64,000 nucleotides of DNA, from positions 38,833,831-38,897,830 of the forward strand of contig NC_045429.1 of assembly GCF_902635505.1 (NCBI RefSeq), read 5' to 3'. The notes under the pieces are model-generated. The model was not told where the DNA came from, did no database searches, and saw only the letters and a program-made list of their open reading frames with translations. Below are positions 1 through 12,317 of the stretch, piece by piece. The stretch's first letter is position 1. Each line of letters opens with the position of its first letter. Source of the stretch: Sarcophilus harrisii. Taxonomy: Eukaryota > Chordata > Mammalia > Dasyuromorphia > Dasyuridae. Both the position numbers and the translations under genes were made by a program.

Positions 1-85
1 CTTGAGGGCAGAGATAACTTATTTTTGTTTCTAAATTCCTAGTACCTGGCACATAGTAGGAAATTAATGTTTGTTGATTAATTAC
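1..85 (+). repeat. L2 LINE 3' end
   Basis: CTTGAGGGCAGAG, CCTAGTACCTGGCACATAG and TTGTTGATTAA follow the L2 3' terminal consensus. The 5' part lies outside the window. Confidence 0.7.
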
Positions 86-97
86 AATTATAATTAC

Positions 98-365
98 ACT
101 TAATAAGAGCTAATCATAATTATATAGTGCTTATTATGTTCAAGACACTTGAATAAATAAAAATAAAAACATAATAAATTGAAGACATTTTACAATTATC
201 TCATTTGATCCTCACAACAATCCTGAGAGATAAGGAGCTATTATCATTTTACAGATAAGAAAACAAAGAAAAAATTTAAACCCAAGATTACACAACTAGT
301 AGTTATCTGAGGTTGGATTGGAATTCAGCTCTTCCTGACTATCTACTATACTATCTTGCTATCCC
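98..365 (-). repeat. MIR-type SINE, interrupted
   Basis: Reverse-orientation MIR core: CTCATTTGATCCTCACAACAA, ATTTTACAGATAAG and TTGGAATTCAGCTCTTCCTG, with AT-rich extra sequence near 150-190. Confidence 0.7.
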
Positions 366-1335
366 CATGATAAGATATCTTGGTCTTTGTCCCTCCTTCC
401 TATGCTTTGTGCAGATCTTTAGAATTAATGAATGTGGGAACTTGGAAGGGAGGGCAGAAGCAGATTTCCTTTCTCTTAGATTTCTCTTACAAAGTTTTGT
501 TCTGGCCTGTTCTCTTTCTGGCATAGTAGATATTTGGCACAGACATACTGCTAAAGATTCTAGTCCATATTTAAGCCAGAGCTGGAGGCAGGAGCCTCAA
601 CTTGGATTAAGCTTCTTATTTCCACTATAAAGCATGATTGTTTGCATTCCAAATCTCAATAACTTGTTTTCTGTAGCCAAATCTTATTAGTTTAATTTGC
701 ACAACTAAATCTCCTATGACTTTTAACTTTTGAAATTGGTTTATACTTTGGCTACATCATATTCTTGGTTGCTATAAAAAGCATAATGTAGGTATTTTGG
801 AAAAGACAAGATCCCATTTTCCAAATTTACTAAAATGGAAATGAGATCTTTCAGCGATTCAGATTGTAACCCATTCATTCTTGTTTATACTTTGGGGTTC
901 TTTGTCCAGGTCCTCCCACAATTCACCACAGGGTATCCACCCAGTGTGCTAGAGGCCTTCCTCCTGTGAGGGTGTGTGACAAAGCCCTTTTTACAGACAT
1001 TGAATGGTCAAATGAACAGGAACATCTTAGAAAAGATGAGAAAAAGGCATAAACAATAAACTTCCCCCATCTCTGACATACATTCACTGTACCTTTACTA
1101 TAACCCATTCATTTTCATAGATGGAAAGCCCAAAAGATAAAACAAATTAGGGAATCCCCAAAGTTATTTAATAAATACTGGGCCAGTGGCCATTGCTAGG
1201 TTTACTATCCAAACTTCAAAGATAAGAATTTAGAAAGTATGTTGGATAGTTATACTACTTTCAGGGCGACTAGAAAGAGTTGTGGGGGGGGGGGGGAAAT
1301 ATTAGTTCAAAAAACATTTGCTTTACTCAGAAAGA
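366..1335. other. Intergenic, no recognised feature
   Basis: AT-rich sequence with no long open frame resembling a known protein. A 13-G run lies at 1284-1296. Confidence 0.6.
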
Positions 1336-1860
1336 GCCTGGCTCCTGATGTAATGTTGGAGAAACTGAGGCAAGATAAAGAATTGAGGCAAGATAGAGAT
1401 TAGAGAGTTTTTAATATTTTATTTGGATTTCTGAGGAAAGATTGTGCTGGGGGCATATTGCCCCCAGGGCTGATGTCCAAAGCATCCAACCCCTAATGTG
1501 TGCTTCCCATGAAGTATATATGCATGTGGCTCAAAGCTACCAGGGGTTAGACCGAGGCAGGGACAGAGTCTGAGCACTGAGAGCAGGGAAGGGACTATCA
1601 ATCCGGTTCTGACAGGGTGGAGGGAAGCACCAGACATTTTGATAAGTAGGGAGGGTCTGGGATTATGATGTCTAAGATAGATCTTTCTCCTTATCAAACA
1701 TCCTGATGATTAAGAGGGAACTGTGGTGTTGCAGCCTGGGGATTGGGGTAGAATAACTGAGGTAGGACAATTTGAGGAGACTGTGGCACAACACTGGGGT
1801 TGAGAATCTTTACCTAAAGCCACAACATCGAAGGAATAGAAGTAGAGAAACTTTTGTTCA
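1336..1860. repeat. Possible old LTR-type retroelement fragment
   Basis: The block, somewhat richer in GC than its flanks, begins near GTAATGTTGGAGAAACTGAG. Its composition and the repeated GAGGCAAGATA units recall marsupial solo LTRs, but I cannot assign a family, and clear ends or target duplications are not visible. If it is one, it is a fossil copy without coding capacity. Confidence 0.25.
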
Positions 1861-2004
1861 CTATCAGATCAAGAAATCCTTCTTGATTTGGAAATCCCAA
1901 TCCACCCTTTGGGATTTAGGGAAACCACACTATACCATACCCTATAGGAATATCATATCCAAGTCAAAGATTTTAGCTGAACTAGAAGTTAGGTGATAGT
2001 AAAT

Positions 2005-2120
2005 TGTGAGTTCCTCAAGGGCTGAGTCTGTTTTGCCTTCTTACATTTCTAGTGCTTAGCACAGTGTCTGGTACATAGTAGGTACTTAATAAATATTTGC
2101 TGAATGATTGGTGAATGACA
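2005..2120 (+). repeat. L2 LINE 3' end
   Basis: GTGAGTTCCTCAAGGGCTGAG, AGTGCTTAGCACAGTGTCTG and TAAATATTTGCTGAATGA match the L2 3' end. Confidence 0.75.
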
Positions 2121-2150
2121 GGGAAGTAGCCATCCTGGCAGCAGCATCTT

Positions 2151-2737
2151 TTTTTTTTTTTTTTTTAACAATAGCTTTTTATTTTTCAAAATACATGCAA
2201 AGATAGTTTTCAACATTCACCCTTGAAAAACTGTGTTCCAAAAACTTCTCTCACTTCCCCCCACCCCTCCCCTAGACAAGTAATCCAATATATGTTAAAC
2301 ATGTGTAATTCTTCTATACATATTTACATAATTATCATGCTGCACAAGAAAAATCAGATCAAAAAGTGAGAAAAAAACAAGCAAACAAAAAAGGTGAAAA
2401 TACTATGTTGTGATCCACATTCAGTCTCCATAGTCCTCTCTCTACATGCAGATCTCTCTCTCCATCACAAATCTATTGAAATTGGCCCAAATCACCTCAT
2501 TGTTGAAAAGAGCTACATCTATCACATTTGATCTTCACATAATCTTGTTGCTCTATACAATGTTCTCTTGGTTCTACTTACTCCACTTAGCATTAGTTTA
2601 TGTAAATCTTTCCAGGCTTTTCTGAAATCAGTGTGCTCATCATTTCTCAAATAACAATTGCATTCATATACCATAACTTATTCAGCCATTTCCCAACTGA
2701 GGGGCATCCACTCAGTTTCCAGTTCCTTGTCAAAAGG
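2151..2737 (-). mobile_element. L1 3' end, 5'-truncated, with target-site duplication
   Basis: It starts with a T run (the poly-A tail in reverse), then the marsupial L1 3' UTR, and ends in the ORF2 C-terminal region (CATTTCCCAACTGAGGGGCA). A duplication of about 16 bp, CTGGCAGCAGCATCTT at 2135-2150 and CTGGCAGCATCATCTT at 2738-2753, brackets it, showing a target-primed insertion next to the older L2 end. Confidence 0.88.
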
Positions 2738-2879
2738 CTGGCAGCATCATCTTGAGTTGACACTTGATACCAAAGATGTTGGGAACAATACAAAGTTATC
2801 AGTAGTCTTGCAGCATTGGAGGCTGTCACTTTCTCTTCTTATCATGAGGAAATCAATGATGATTGACTGTCCATCCATT

Positions 2880-3100
2880 ATATATCTAGTATACTGTAAT
2901 ATATATACATATATACACATATATATTCTGCAAAGTACTATATATGTGCATATGTAGTATATTATACTATTAGCTATTGTTGGCAAAATAGCTATATTAC
3001 TAGCTACATATATACTATTAGCTAGTATTATTATTTTGAAGGAGTATATACGATATAACTATTATTTTGAAGGAGTATATACAATATAACCCTCTACTTG
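2880..3100. repeat. AT-rich simple sequence with a local tandem duplication
   Basis: TATA/TACATA-rich DNA. A unit of about 32 bases containing TATTTTGAAGGAGTATATAC occurs twice in a row at about 3030-3088. Confidence 0.7.
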
Positions 3101-3517
3101 GGCACATTATTTGTAGGAAATAATAACTTTAAAACCTCTGAAATATTTACCCATAAGATTTGTTATATTTGGAACTTATTCACCCCTAACATGTGCCCCT
3201 CAATTGTCTCTTGTGTAATTTCATTTTCAATTTTATGGGTTTCATTTCTCATAGTCTTAAAAAAAGGTTGATAGAATACTGATTTTTTTTTTTTTTCCTC
3301 AAAGATAGACCTTTATTTCTAGAAGAGATTTAGGGTCATTAAAGAAACTTTGCATTTTGTTAAAGGTGAGCCAGTCTCCTCTTTTAATTCTGAGCTCAAC
3401 TTGTCTATTCGTAGCATTGGCTCATTATTGACAGTAATGGTGTGCTGCAAGTTTTTGAATGATATGTTATTGCAGATAACAGATAATTTGTAAGCAATAT
3501 TCTTAATGTAAATTCTA
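3101..3517. other. Intergenic, nothing recognised
   Basis: AT-rich; no gene-like or family-specific signal seen. Confidence 0.5.
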
Positions 3518-3727
3518 TGTTGTTCAGTCATGTCCAACTCTTTGCAACATCATTTGAAGCTTTCTTGGGATAGATACTAGAGTAGTTTGTCATTCCTTAT
3601 TAAGCTCATTTTACAAATGAGGCAGAGTTTGGTGACATGTCCAGAGTCACACAGCTATTACAGGTCTGAGAATGGATGAGTCTTCCTGATTCCAAGACCA
3701 GTACTCTATGTATTATATCTAGTTGTC
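3518..3727 (-). repeat. Marsupial tRNA-derived SINE (MAR-type, long form)
   Basis: GTTGTTCAGTCATGTCCAACTC, TCATTTTACAAATGAGGCAG and GTCACACAGCTATTACAG are the reverse complement of the long marsupial SINE consensus, ending near the degraded tRNA-like head (ATCTAGTTG). Confidence 0.8.
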
Positions 3728-5335
3728 CCTAATTTAAAGTTCTACTTAACCAGAATATGTAGTATGGTGAATATAAGTCACAAACTAAATAAAATGTGCC
3801 TCCTATAAATAAGTACTCTCCAGATTGCAAATTTTCAGAGAACTCAGTAAAAAACATTTGCACTATTAAAAGAAAACTGGACATATGTAATTCTTCTGAT
3901 TCTCCTATATTGTTGCCAAGTGACATATCCATTGTGCCACAATTCCTCATGACAAAGAATACTGTACCATGGGTAAAATATTTGAGAGCTAGTACTGGAT
4001 AGATTGTACATTCAATTACATCTGGGCAATGATGTTCTTTTCTCCCTTGATTTTATCTTGTGAAAACTATTAAGTGGTACAGATTTCTTGCATTAAGTTC
4101 TGTGTCCAGGGCTTGATATCTTTTCCAGAAAGGAAGATCTAGAGAGTCTTGCCATCCACAGAAAATGAGTCTTCAGCTAAGGTTTCACATCAGATCCTTT
4201 CATTACGGTGGAGAACTCCTTTGGCCAGAGTATAATTCAATAATTCTGATATGCTGATATCAACGCTGTTGAGAAGAGAACCTTCCAAATTTATTAGCTG
4301 GGACTCCCTTTTAATAATGAGCAAATAATCTGGCTTGATCAGTTTTGAATTGGGTATATTTTTAGAAATTATATTACAAGATCTTTAAACTGAAGACATA
4401 CAATTACAGTTCTTATCTAAGCCCACAACTTCATGTATTTCAATATCATGAGTTCCTTTCTAGATTGAAACCATTGTATGAGAAATCTACAGCCAGACTA
4501 CCTTTCAGATGTAATATTTGCTCAATTTAAGCTCCTATTCAGAAGCCTACAAAAACCTCTCCACAATTTATTAGGCTGACATTAAATTCCTCCAATCTCA
4601 TGATAGTGCTGTGTGCATGGGTGGATCACAGAGTCAAGGAATAGAGAGTCAGACTTAACAGAGCCTTGATAAGTCTAGGAGTTAAAACAAAGAAATCCAG
4701 TTTTTTTTTTTTTTAAACAGATTTCTGAATAGCAACTTGAATTGATAAAGTGTCACACCTGAAAGGTAATCAGACTAGAGTGTGTCTCAAACAATGATTT
4801 CCATATGGAAGGGAACTCAAGAATTAGAGAGTCCACGTCATAGCCAAGAGATCAAGATAAAGGCAAAGCAGCAGATTAGAAGCCAGGTACACAGTCAAGT
4901 CAAATAGCAGACAACAGACACTGGCAACAAGCAGGATTTGAATCTGAGAAAACTGGTTTTAGAAAATAAATCTCATGTACTTCTTGCTAAGACAGGACCT
5001 AAATCTCAGAGCCTGAAATGAGAATTTACTTTAGGAAATAGGTTGTCTTTGTTGTAATAGGGAAGTAGAACACATGACAGAGACAGATCCTAAAACCTAC
5101 TTCCAAATACAGGGCTATGACATATTGAAAAGAAAGTTGATTTTAAAACAACAATTACTATATAAAAACCGTATGAATCTATTTCAAAGCCCTATAGCTT
5201 CATAACACACTTTTATGCAATAGGGAGATGCTTATTGCATGCTTCCTCTCTCCCCCTTGCCCCAAATTATGACTCATTCAGCATTTATAAGGTATTTGTG
5301 GAGCCCTTTCTAAATTCAAATAAAGTTCATAGATA
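3728..5335. other. Intergenic, nothing recognised
   Basis: About 1.6 kb without convincing coding or repeat identity. Short open frames in both strands have no domain-like content. Confidence 0.5.
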
Positions 5336-5339
5336 TCAT

Positions 5340-6178
5340 ACTTTTCATGCTCAGGTCTATGTATTTTATTTTATTCTTAATTTATGGAATAAAACAAGTA
5401 TTTCCATAACATAGTTCAATAAAAAAGATGGAATTACAAATGAAGCTGTAGATTTAGTATCATTTTATGCTTAGGCCTATGCAATTTATTTTAAATTTAT
5501 GGAATAAAATAAGTATTTCTATAACATAGTACAATAAAAAATATGATTGTAAATGAAGCTGCAGAATTACTATGCACAACTTGGTATTCCTTTCAAATAT
5601 ACAATGAAATTATCATGTAAATTTCTTTTTTCTCCCCTTATCTATTTCCCCCACCCTCTGGATGCACAACATCTTTCTTCATATGTCCTTTATAGTTAAT
5701 TTGGGTATTTATAATAGATAAAATAACTTATTTGATCAAAATTGTTCTTAAAACAATATAGTTACTATTGTATACAAGATTCTGCTCTTTTTTTACTCTC
5801 CATTGTTTTGTACAAGTCTTTCCATGCTTTTCTAAAATCGAGTAATTTTTTGCAGCACAATAGGATTTCCAGTTCTTTGTCACCATAAAGAGAGCTTTTA
5901 TAAACATTTTATAACATATAGGTTCTTTTCCTTTCTCCTAATCATCTTTGGAAATAGACCAAGTAGTGGTATTGCTGGGTCAAAGAGTATAACTCTGAGC
6001 ATAACTCCAGATTGCTCTCCAAAACGATTGGATCATTTCACAGTTCCTACCAACAATGAATGGGTGCTTAACTTTTTCCGCATCTTCCCCTTCTTTCATT
6101 TTAGCCAATCTGGTAGGTGTAAAATGATGTCTCAAGATGGTTTTAATCCTCATTTCTCTAATCAATAAGACCTATGTA
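5340..6178 (-). mobile_element. Old L1 3' end with ORF2 C-terminal remnant
   Basis: The reverse strand at 5980-6165 reads IREMRIKTILRHHFTPTRLA, which corresponds to the L1 ORF2 motif REMQIKTTMRYHLTPVRMA. The 3' UTR part (5347-5573) contains two diverged tandem copies of about 110 bp (TTATGGAATAAAACAAGTAT and TTATGGAATAAAATAAGTAT). Older and more diverged than the L1 at 46.8 and 63.2 kb. Confidence 0.85.
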
Positions 6179-6491
6179 CTTTAAGTTGTACCCAGGAGTT
6201 GTTATATTTTTTCTAGTTTGAGATACTCCAGTGAAGTTTTTCTACATCACTGATCTGCTAAAACTACTTTCTCTATTATAAAACCTCTCAACCAGTCTAT
6301 AAGCTCCTCTGTTACATTCTTGATTTTAGAAGAAGGAACTCGGAAATTCCCATTTCACTGCTCAGTGATTGGAACCCTTTTGACAGAGTACAATCTTGAA
6401 GCATTGTATTAGCAAAGAAACCTCTAAAAGGGGGAAAATGTTTTCTATTTTAGTAACCCCTTCAACTAACACATTAAAAATCATAATGATA

Positions 6492-6640
6492 GGGGCAGCT
6501 AGGTGGTGTAGTGGATGGAGCACCAGCCCTGAAGTCAGGAAGACCAGAGTTCAAATCTGGTCTCAGACACTTAACACTTCCCAGCTGTGTGACCCTGGGC
6601 AAAATCACTTAACCCCAATTGCCTCAGCCAAAAAATAAAA
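6492..6640 (+). repeat. WSINE-type marsupial SINE, complete with target-site duplication
   Basis: Starts GGGGCAGCTAGGTGGTGTAG, has B-box-like AGAGTTCAAATCTGGTCTC, and ends CCAATTGCCTCAGCC plus an A-rich tail. The duplication AAAAATCATAATGATAG (6476-6492) and AAAAAAATCATGATAG (6636-6651) flanks it. It lies inside a window-typical AT-rich region. Confidence 0.92.
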
Positions 6641-6649
6641 AAATCATGA

Positions 6650-6975
6650 TAGCTAACATTTATATAGATGTGTTACTATATCGTACAGACATTATGCTAT
6701 GTTTATTATATCATAAAGGCTCTATGCTAAATGCTCATTATATAGGCAGTATGCTAAGTGTTTCAATATTGACATTTATATAATGTTTTGTATATTATAA
6801 AATATTTTCCTAACAATTTTGAGAGGTAGGTAGTATAATAATTTAAGATCTTTAATGATAATAAAATGCTTCAGGATGTTTATAGTTCAGCACGTGTAAG
6901 TGACTTGATAAAAGGTATACAGTAAGTCAGCAGTCAAGATAGAACTCTTTTGAGTCCAAGACTACAATTTTCCCA
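6650..6975 (-). repeat. Degraded MIR-type SINE
   Basis: TAGCTAACATTTATATAGAT, GCTAAGTGTTTCAATATTGA and GTAAGTCAGCAGTCAAGATAG resemble a reverse MIR, with internal duplications of the 'atgctaa' portion. Confidence 0.5.
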
Positions 6976-7594
6976 ATAAAAAGATGTAATCACAGGATCT
7001 TAGATTAAAAAGGCACTTTAGAGATTAATTATCTACTCCATTTTTATCAGAGAGGCCATGTTGGCCTAGTCATAGGAGTTTCACGCTTTGGGTAGATTCT
7101 AGGCAGTTCAGTTGTAAGAGTGCCTGGGAATGCTTATCTGCTCTGGAATTCTCTTGGTAGGAGCCCAGAGTAAAGCTGACAAATACAATCAGAAAAAAAA
7201 AAAAACAAAAAAGGAAAATGTTAGTTCTGAGGAAAGAGGAAAAAAAAAAATTTTTTTTTGTTTTTTGTATTTCCAGTACACATAGTAAATGCTTAATAAA
7301 TATTTATTATTGAAAGGAAGATTGGCTCACAACTCCATTCTCCATAATGTTGAGAACATTTGCCTGTCTCTAGAAAGAAAAAATCTGATGGCTAAAGGTA
7401 TCTCGGTGGCCACTTAAAACTAAGTAGGGAGAGTAGCCACTGGGAAAGGCGTCCCAGGACTAAAATCTAGATAAACTATTAATGAGCAAATGCATATTCA
7501 TCTTAAGTTATTAGGCACAGATTAACATTGGTAGTAACGGCTAGAAAATGATTCTCTATATAAACATATGACAATTAATGAAGCATCAAGGTAT

Positions 7595-7765
7595 ATACAA
7601 ACTGAGTTGGAATCCTACCCCAGACATTTACTAGCTGTGTTATTAAAGGTAAGACACTTTTAACCTCTGTCTCAGTTTCTTCATCTGTAAAATGGAGATA
7701 ATTGCACCTGCCTATCAAGGTTGAGAAATCAAATGAGATATCATATGTAATAATCCATATTATAC
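7595..7765 (+). repeat. MIR-type SINE
   Basis: GACATTTACTAGCTGTGTTA, CTCAGTTTCTTCATCTGTAA and AAATGGAGATAATTGCACC follow the MIR core. Confidence 0.75.
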
Positions 7766-8498
7766 TGTATTTCAAGGCCCATTAACTCCTTTCCTTACAA
7801 CACACCTGTGAAGTTGGCAATATATTTATGATTGTTTATAGATAAGGAAACAGCCAACCAGTAAGACAACTGGCCATTATTAAGTCTTTTTACCTACTGT
7901 TTGCCAGGCACTGAGGTAAATGTAGGGTACACAAAGGAGGCTAAAAGTGAGTCCATAGTACCTGAACTCAAGGAACTCCCAGTTTAAAGGAAAGAGATCT
8001 GAGAAGTGGGCCCCAAGTCAGCAAACATCAGGGCTCAGAAAATGGGTGTGTGAAAAGTTACTAATACTGTAGCCAGCACCTCTGCAAACTCTAAAACAGA
8101 CCATCTGTCTCCCATCTGCTTTTTATGCTTTGGTTTGCTATCTGGCCAAACATTTCTTGTAAACGAGAAGGCACAATTGGAAGTTTCTCTTCTGTCCTTT
8201 GAGGCTCTATAACTTAAGTTTGTGTGAGATGAAGGAAATAAGGAAACAATGAATGCATTATGTATGATTTGGAACCTTTAGCAAGGCAGAATCTGTGTTT
8301 ATTAACATGTGTAGTATCTGTAAACCTTTTGTGAAAAGAAGGAGAAAAGTCCAAACACTGCTGCAAATGAAGATTTCCCAAAATCAATCTCACATTCGGA
8401 TAGGACCTCACAGGCCATTTCACACCTGAACAAAACCAATCTGTACCTCTACAAAAATCCCTTCTACAAAACACCCAGCTTGAAGACCCGGGGATAAA

Positions 8499-8500
<2 letters not shown>

Positions 8501-8550
<50 letters not shown>
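8501..8550 (+). repeat. (TG)n microsatellite
   Basis: About 21 TG units followed by TATG units; likely polymorphic. Confidence 0.98.
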
Positions 8551-9358
8551 TGAAAAAGTCCATTTCACTTTGGCACAGGTCTTGTTGGGAAGTTTTTTAC
8601 TGACATTAATTTAAATTTGCTTTTCTTGAAACTTCTACCTTTTGCTTAGTTTTGTCCTCTGAGACAGTAGACTAAAACCATTATAATCCTTCTTCTGAGG
8701 GACAGTTAGACCTGAAAGTTGTTTTTAACACTAACTCCACACTTTAAGACATTACTTTTCCCTCTTTATTTACACTCACAACTCCCATTTTCCCTAAGTT
8801 TCAAGATGGTTCATCACTTCAAAATCTCCCATTTGCTCCCATGTCTTTGGTTTATGGTCCTTATCAGACTTAAAAGGGACCTGAAAGAACACCCAGTGTT
8901 AAATGTAAGAATTCCCTATCGGAAACAAGTGGTCACCAGCTTTTGATTGAAGACATCCCAGTAAAATAGGAACCCTTTCACCCATTACTTCCTAAAATAA
9001 TCCAATTTACTTTTGAATAGCCTTAATTATATCTGAGTGTAACTGGCCTAGAACCTGTGGGTGGCCCAAGTGTAACAGAGCAAGCATCTAACAGAAATTT
9101 AATTTCAAAGTGAGGGAAATGGCTTATAAGCATGTTTCAAAAGCTCACCACTTCTGTGTGGCTGAACCTTGATTTATATACTTAGTATAGTGTAGTGTAA
9201 AACAAAATCTCCCCGAGTATCTTGATAATTCTAAATTATTTCCTTACAATAAAGCATCCTCAGAATGTTCAAAGATCTTCCTAAATTCATCATGAAGTCT
9301 ATCTCTTGTTTGCCTTTAAACTCTCCAGTTTTCTTGTCAGTCTAAAAAATGTGACACT
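8551..9358. other. Intergenic, nothing recognised
   Basis: No repeat family or gene recognised in this stretch. Confidence 0.5.
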
Positions 9359-9360
9359 GT

Positions 9361-9497
9361 GGAGCAGCTAGGTGGCACAATGGATAGAGTGCCAGCTCTG
9401 AAGTCAGGAGGACCAGAGTTCAAGTCTGGCCTCAGACACTTAATACTTTCCGGCTGTATGACTCTGGGCAAGCCACTTAACCCCAATTGCCTCTCAA
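9361..9497 (+). repeat. WSINE-type marsupial SINE
   Basis: GGAGCAGCTAGGTGGCACAA through CACTTAACCCCAATTGCCTC; the A tail is largely lost. Confidence 0.92.
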
Positions 9498-9644
9498 GAT
9501 GAGCACAATAGATATGGGATTATTTACCTCACATTGCCAAATACTCATGTTTAGGTTGTTGTCAAGAATGCTAAAGTCCCAGATCTTTTCTCAACTTGTG
9601 TATCTTAAATTTCTCCCATCTCGTACTGAGAAGTACCACTATGT

Positions 9645-9810
9645 ACTAAAGAGTGCTGGATTTGAAATGTGGATTTTCCTTGCATTCAAATCCTACTGCT
9701 AACACACACTAGCTTGACCCTGAGCAAGTTATTTTACTTTTAGCGTGTAAAATGTACATAATGTTATAATTCATATAAAGTTCTTTGTAAGTCTTAAAGC
9801 ATCGTGTAAA
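9645..9810 (+). repeat. MIR-type SINE, diverged
   Basis: CATTCAAATCCTACTGCTAA, CTTGACCCTGAGCAAGTTAT and AAAGTTCTTTGTAAGTCTTA fit a diverged MIR. Confidence 0.65.
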
Positions 9811-10092
9811 TTTAAATTTTTTTGGAATTTGATTGTTTGAACCCAAGTTTAACACTTTATCTGTTAAATTTCATCTTTTTCTAAATACAGTTGAACCCAA
9901 TATTTTAAATTACCAGATTATCCTTCTCCACCCCAAATGTCATCCAGTATAGTTGATTATCTTCTTCATATATATATTTGATAAGATTTCCACCTTTCTC
10001 CAATTTAATGATAAATATTAAATTCCAACACTTCTTATTTTTGATTAATTTGGTATAATTATAAGCCAATACAATTACAATATGTTCTATTC

Positions 10093-10296
10093 CAGTGGTC
10101 CTCAAAGTGTAGTCCAAAGAATTGTTGGGGTCTCTGAAACCCTTTCAGAGGGTCTACAAATTAAAATCATTTTTTATTTCTAATATAGTAAACAGCTATA
10201 AATATAACCCATGTGAACAAAAACTCTTTGAACAGATCCTCGATCGTTTCTTTTAACAACATGAAGATATTGAGAACAAAAGTTTGAGAACTACTG
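10093..10296 (-). mobile_element. MER5-like hAT (Charlie) non-autonomous DNA transposon
   Basis: The ends CAGTGGTCCTCAAAGTG and AAAAGTTTGAGAACTACTG form near-inverted terminal repeats. Internal AATATAACCCATGTGAACAA and ACAAAAACTCTTTGAACAG match the MER5A type as I recall it. No transposase is present, as expected for this 200-bp non-autonomous class. The 8-bp flanks no longer match. Confidence 0.75.
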
Positions 10297-10459
10297 TATC
10301 TACTCTAAGGATTTATGTACAAACTATTTAAAAATCTTTAAAAAGGCTTGTTCTTTTAAAATTTGCCTCTTATGTAAGACTGGCAAAACTGGTTCCTGTT
10401 CCCCAAAGGGTGGGAACAGTTAGTAAGAACACTTAAATGAATTAAGCATAATTTATTGT

Positions 10460-10565
10460 AAAGTGAAAGTACCTCTTATGGATATTGTGAGGATAATAGT
10501 ATTTGTAAAGTGCTTTCCAAATCTTACATGAATACAAGTTTGCTACCTTTTATTATTGTGATCCT
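10460..10565 (+). repeat. MIR 3' fragment
   Basis: GGATATTGTGAGGATAATAG and GTAAAGTGCTTTCCAAATC resemble the MIR 3' half. Confidence 0.5.
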
Positions 10566-11264
10566 TCAGGCAAATAATTCATTTCCCTATTATAAAATGA
10601 GGAGAGGTGGTGTTGAAATAGTCAACTCTAAATGTAAGGTGCTAATTTAGTCATAATTTAGTTGTATACAAGAGGTATCAGTGGTCTTATATTAAGGCAC
10701 CAAAAAAACCCAAATCTTCATTCCCTTTGTCCTCCTATTAAGTGCTGTTCCTAATTTCTGTACTTCCTCTAAATTTTTAATCCAAAATTGTCTCTTCCCA
10801 GGCCATCCCTGGCCCTATGCCGGTGGTTTCCATCATTAGGGAAGTTCCTTGTATTTGTATATGTACCTCCTGTTCTTGTCACTCTACTGGCACATAAGCT
10901 AATGATGCTTTTTAATTTATTCATGGTTACTCAGAAGCCCGCAGTATTGAGCCAGGCTAGTTTTTTTCTGAAATATGTGCTTTTTCCCATCATTCATATA
11001 TATATATATTGGATATATAGCAAAGATATATAGCTCCAAGAGAAATTGATTAGCTCACATAAAGGATAAGGCAAAGTGTTATTGCATTAAACACTTTGAG
11101 GACATCCTATAAATACTTAATGGGAAGTGCTTTAGGTTCTAGCAGCACTGTCAAAGTATGGGCAATTGCCCATGTGTACATTTTTCATAGATGCCTATTA
11201 GTGTAATCAATCTGCATTTCATGGGCACATTTACTATGTGCTAGTGTGTTAATATACTTTTTCC

Positions 11265-11290
11265 AAAAAAAAAAAAAAAAAAAAAAAAAA
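11265..11290 (+). repeat. Poly(A) run, 26 nt
   Basis: An uninterrupted A run with no recognisable retroelement body directly upstream. Confidence 0.95.
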
Positions 11291-11374
11291 TTCTACTCAT
11301 TCTGTCTTCATCTCACTATTTAGGGAGGGGAAAAGAAACCAGAGAACTATTTGTAAAAAGTAGTTTTCGCCTTA

Positions 11375-11525
11375 CTTTCACAACCCTTGAGAGGGCAAGA
11401 TAGTATTATCCCCATTCTTACAAAGAAGGAAAATGGGGCTCAAAGAGACTAAGGAACTTGCCAAAAGTTGCAGTAAGTAGTAGTTAATGGAAACAAGGCC
11501 TTCTAAATAACTCCTGCTAATGCTC
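11375..11525 (-). repeat. MIR fragment
   Basis: TAGTATTATCCCCATTCTTA, AATGGGGCTCAAAGAGAC and GGAACTTGCCAAAAGTTGC follow the reverse MIR core. Confidence 0.6.
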
Positions 11526-11834
11526 ATTTTTTCAGTATGTTGTACTTTGTACTTGCCAATTCAATAGAAAAAAAGGGACAACACATCAACCACCAAAACT
11601 AGTTTACTTGCTATATAACCTTATGTAAACAGAGGTAAATTCTTCTAGAGCTTTCAGCCTCCACCAAGATAAAAAGCTGCAGCTAAAAATGAAGCAAAAT
11701 TGGATTTGGAGTTTTATAATAGCTTCCTGGATTATGGATCCTTTGACAGAGAATTTTCCAAAGAACCAGTTTAGTTGTCAGTTGTCAAATCTCCATCTAC
11801 TTCCTGACCTTGGAATTAGGAAAATTTCACTTGA

Positions 11835-12002
11835 AATCTCACCTTAAGACACCTGTGACCCTGGGCAAGTCACTTCACCTTGTTTGCCTCAGTTCCTGAT
11901 CTGTAAAACGAGCTGGAGAAGAAAACGGAAAACCCCACCAGTATCCTTGCCAGGACCACTCCAAATGAGGTCACAGAGAGTTGAATAGGACTGACCACAA
12001 AA
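11835..12002 (+). repeat. Marsupial SINE, long form (3' part)
   Basis: CTGTGACCCTGGGCAAGTCA, GTAAAACGAGCTGGAGAAG, GTATCCTTGCCAGGACCAC and ATGAGGTCACAGAGAGTTGA match the long marsupial SINE. Confidence 0.88.
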
Positions 12003-12317
12003 TTTCCAGGTAACCTGCTTTCTTCATTAATCAAATGAATGGAAATTTACAATATATTTACAATAAAGTCTATATTCAATTATTGCCTTTTAAAAAACAT
12101 AAACGTATATTTTCTACACACTATTATGACTTATTTCTCCTGCATATAGCAAGGAAAAGGGCGGGGAGCCACTGTGAATGTCTATTATGAACAAAACTTC
12201 AAAAGTATCTCAACAGGGTTGGATAGCTGCAACACCAAACAGATAATATTGTATAGCAGAAAATGCTCTTTTTTGAGCAAGAGGACCTTCTGGCACTTGG
12301 TTGAATATTGCCTCTAA

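Noticed and set aside
5980-6165. Minus-strand frame IREMRIKTILRHHFTPTRLA
   Set aside because: L1 ORF2 remnant in an old L1 3' end.
6396-6638. 80-codon frame on the plus strand
   Set aside because: Most of it is a WSINE translated through; SINEs carry no protein.
8501-8550. Tandem repeats as a CRISPR-like array
   Set aside because: Ordinary TG microsatellite in a mammalian genome; no repeat-spacer structure anywhere in the window.
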